Source of the DNA: an uncultured Ruminiclostridium sp.
GTDB lineage: Bacteria; Bacillota; Clostridia; Oscillospirales; Ruminococcaceae
Assembly (NCBI GenBank): GCA_947627695.1
Contig: CANQXF010000003.1
Location: forward strand, 124,001 to 188,000
Length of the DNA stretch: 64,000 nucleotides
Reading direction: 5' to 3'
Below the pieces are notes generated by a model, which saw only the letters and a program-made list of their open reading frames with translations, ran no database searches and had not been told where the DNA came from. Every line of letters starts with the position of its first letter. The first letter of the stretch is position 1. Positions 62,306 to 64,000 of the stretch are shown here, piece after piece. A program made the translations under genes and the position numbers.

Positions 62306-63376
62306 TTGAAACGTACAAAAACATTTGCCGTCATAGCGTCAGTTTTTGCTTTTGCTTTATGTGCAGTTCTTGTATTTGACGCACAAAAGATCATAGAAGC
62401 GTCGGAACGCTCGGTATATACCTGTTTATCGGTCATAATTCCCTCTTTGTTCGCATTTATGGTTTTTTCACAAATCATTACATCAAGCGGAATAGCGGAC
62501 ATTTTATTTTTTCCGCTGTACAAAATCTCAAAATTCTGGTTTAAAGGAAACAGGCGGTTGTTTTCGATTTTTATGCTGAGTCTTATTGGAGGATATCCCA
62601 TAGGAATAAAGCTTTTGAAAGAATATACTGCGTATAATAAAAATTATACCGCAATTGCTAAAAAAATGCTCTGTTATTGCTATTGCGGAAGCCCTGCTTT
62701 CATTATACAGATTGCAGGCTTATCTGTATTTGGCAGCAGCTTTGCAGGACTTATAATATATTTATCAAATATAACATCTTGCGTTATATTTGCGGTTTTA
62801 TCCAACATTTTTGAAAAAAGAGATTTGTCAATAGACAAATATACACCTGAAAAAATCTCTTTTTCACTGCAAACGATAGTAAACAGCATAAATTCCGCTG
62901 TGAAAACGCTTGGGATTATATGCGGGACAATAGTTGCATTTAACATTTTTATTGAAATATGCGATTATATAGGCATATTAAATATTTTCAAGCTTTTTAA
63001 CTTAGATAAGTTTTTAGCCGCCTTTCTTGAAATATCAAATTTGTCTCTACTAAAAGGCGTATCAGGCAATACGCTGTATGCTTGTTCAATGCTGACGTCA
63101 TTTGGAGGCCTGTGCATTATTTTGCAAACCGCATCACTTTCAGGCGGGAAAATAAAACTTAAAAAATTTATTTTTGCTCGTATTCCTATTGCTTTGCTCA
63201 GCGGTCTGATGTGTAGATTTTATTCTTTTTTATTTGGATTTTCCGTTGAGTCGATCGTTTCGTTCCCTGCTGTTCCAATGTTGTCTGACGTCAATCCGCT
63301 GTTTTCTGTTTGTATAATAATAATGTCTTATATTATAATAAAAACGCACGGAGATGTATCCAAGAGTGCGAAATAA
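62306..63376 (+). CDS. ylbJ: Sporulation integral membrane protein YlbJ
   Basis: A nucleoside-recognition-type (Gate domain) membrane protein; YlbJ is required for spore cortex formation in Bacillus. The 356-residue protein has about eight membrane helices. It shows the conserved SLIGGYPIGIKLLKEY segment near residues 92-107 and the LCYCYCGSPAFIIQI segment near 122-136. It starts at TTG 62306, with GGAG seven bases upstream. It is divergent from yqfC, which also fits sporulation control. Confidence 0.88.
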   Translation: MKRTKTFAVIASVFAFALCAVLVFDAQKIIEASERSVYTCLSVIIPSLFAFMVFSQIITSSGIADILFFPLYKISKFWFKGNRRLFSIFMLSLIGGYPIGIKLLKEYTAYNKNYTAIAKKMLCYCYCGSPAFIIQIAGLSVFGSSFAGLIIYLSNITSCVIFAVLSNIFEKRDLSIDKYTPEKISFSLQTIVNSINSAVKTLGIICGTIVAFNIFIEICDYIGILNIFKLFNLDKFLAAFLEISNLSLLKGVSGNTLYACSMLTSFGGLCIILQTASLSGGKIKLKKFIFARIPIALLSGLMCRFYSFLFGFSVESIVSFPAVPMLSDVNPLFSVCIIIMSYIIIKTHGDVSKSAK

Positions 63377-63407
63377 GAAACAGCAAATCAACCTGTTTGC
63401 TTATTTT
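63371..63407 (+). terminator. Terminator after ylbJ, overlapping its stop codon
   Basis: AAATAAGAAACAG (63371-63383) pairs with CTGTTTGCTTATTT (63393-63406) with a single bulged base, giving a 13-bp stem whose right arm ends in a TTATTTT tract. The left arm includes the TAA stop. Confidence 0.65.
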
Positions 63408-63520
63408 AAAGGGGTCAAAATCCTTACTTGGTTACAAATCTTCGCCTTATTCGGTTACATTTTCGTTATATTTTTTAAAAATGAAACTGATACATTTACA
63501 CATATACTGACATTTATGTA

Positions 63521-63549
63521 TTGATTTTTTTATAATAAAGTGGTATAAT
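63521..63549 (+). promoter_or_regulatory. Sigma-A promoter of the terminal sensor gene
   Basis: TTGATT (63521-63526) and a perfect TATAAT (63544-63549) have a 17-bp spacer, and the -10 is extended by TGG. The predicted start is near 63556, about 90 bases before the ATG. Confidence 0.7.
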
Positions 63550-63578
63550 TTATAAAAATGGATTACATTTGTCAACCG

Positions 63579-63626
63579 AGGACCGTACAACACAAGAAAA
63601 TGGTCCTGAAAATGTCATTTTCTTTT
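63579..63626 (+). promoter_or_regulatory. Structured leader with competing stems
   Basis: AGGACC (63579-63584) pairs with GGTCCT (63602-63607). GAAAATG occurs twice (63596-63602 and 63608-63614) and either copy can pair with CATTTTC (63616-63622), which is followed by TTTTATAG. Mutually exclusive stems ahead of a short T run resemble a transcription attenuator, but the stems are short and AT-rich and match no riboswitch I know. Confidence 0.35.
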
Positions 63627-63647
63627 ATAGTAGTTTAGAGGTATATT

Positions 63648-64000
63648 ATGAGTAATAAGCGTCGTTATATTGCTGTTATTATTTCAGATGTATGTGAAGT
63701 TTATCAGTCACAGATAATCAAGGGCATAAAAGAAAGCGCCGTACAGCACAACTATAATGTAGCCGTATTTGCATCTTTCTTTGCACGGAGAATAGATACC
63801 CCTTTAAATGAAATAGGCGAAGAAAATATTTTTGCACTTATAAACTATGAGCTTTTTGATGCATTTATTGTAATTCCAAACACTATATCCACGCCAGAGG
63901 CTCATGAAAAAATAGCTACCGAACTTCAAAAGTCGGGTAAGCCTGTTATTTATATTGATAATGAAAACCCGCTTTTCTATAACGTTTGCGCAGATGACAG
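63648..64000 (+). CDS. Periplasmic-binding-fold regulator or sensor, N-terminal part only
   Basis: The first 117 codons are visible; the gene continues past the window. After MSNKRRY the sequence enters the substrate-binding fold of LacI-type regulators (IAVIISDVCEVYQSQIIKGI near residues 8-27, AFIVIPN near 71-77 and KPVIYIDNE near 97-105). It has no N-terminal helix-turn-helix, no signal peptide and no lipid-anchor cysteine, so it is not a standard LacI repressor or a secreted binding protein. Cytoplasmic proteins of this kind in clostridia often continue into GGDEF, kinase or regulator domains; which applies here lies outside the window. GAGG lies seven bases before the ATG. Confidence 0.7.
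   Translation, partial: MSNKRRYIAVIISDVCEVYQSQIIKGIKESAVQHNYNVAVFASFFARRIDTPLNEIGEENIFALINYELFDAFIVIPNTISTPEAHEKIATELQKSGKPVIYIDNENPLFYNVCADD

Overview
The window is ordinary chromosome from a low-to-moderate G+C, endospore-forming anaerobic Firmicute. The class Clostridia is well supported. The order Oscillospirales (Ruminococcaceae-like) is my inference from the protein flavour and has not been tested. The evidence is an intact set of sporulation genes (spoIIGA-sigE-sigG, sigK, spoVB, spoVG, yunB, yqfC, yqfD, ylbJ and a CotH-type protein), an Rnf ferredoxin:NAD+ complex, AAGGAGG-type ribosome sites and sigma-A promoters with TGn-extended -10 boxes. I saw no rRNA, tRNA, CRISPR array, prophage or insertion sequence. 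No gene-free stretch exceeds 300 bases; the longest is the 271 bases before the last gene.

Layout. 1-3.6 kb (minus): end of a membrane protein, tyrA, then the spoIIG cluster read as spoIIGA-sigE-sigG. 3.7-9.2 kb (plus): spoVB, ruvC-ruvA-ruvB, glmM. 9.2-16.1 kb: an RNA-type methyltransferase, the ECF vitamin transporter core (ecfA1-ecfA2-ecfT) split by an acetyltransferase gene, truA, a DUF5711 protein and a CvpA-like protein. 16.2-25 kb: a zinc-finger ClpE-like unfoldase, an SDR reductase, an unrecognised protein, rlmA, a HAD phosphatase, purine nucleoside phosphorylase, an MTA/SAH-deaminase-type amidohydrolase and cca. 25-27 kb: mreB and a BrkB/YihY protein. 27.2-27.9 kb (minus): an uninterrupted sigK. 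28-33 kb (plus): rnfCDGEAB, followed to 35.5 kb by a GGDEF protein, a small AAA ATPase and 3-methyladenine glycosylase.

35.6-42.2 kb is mostly minus strand: murC, a Nudix hydrolase, a decayed methionine-synthase-like protein, argS, a DUF1934 protein and a D-Ala-D-Ala-ligase-like protein with altered active-site residues. spoVG is the only plus-strand gene here. 42.3-52.4 kb (plus): a short DUF951 gene, prfA, tsaC/sua5, coaE, a lytic transglycosylase, an M18 aminopeptidase, yunB, ligA and a cotH-like gene. 52.4-54.6 kb: a tyrosine recombinase directly preceded by a perfect palindrome, and a secreted, membrane-anchored surface protein. 54.7-62.2 kb (minus): the conserved yqfC-yqfD-phoH-ybeY-dgkA-era-recO-mutS2 run. 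62.3-64 kb (plus): ylbJ and the start of a periplasmic-binding-fold sensor or regulator.

Most genes are housekeeping or sporulation genes with known roles. I found no clear undescribed multi-gene system. The most unusual items are two probable pseudoenzymes flanking argS (methionine-synthase-like at 37.9-38.9 kb and Ddl-like at 41.1-42.2 kb), the 13-bp perfect palindrome next to the recombinase gene, a second 13-bp dyad overlaying the yunB promoter, a consensus-like promoter pointing antisense into sigK, and a Spo0A-type promoter arrangement ahead of spoIIGA.
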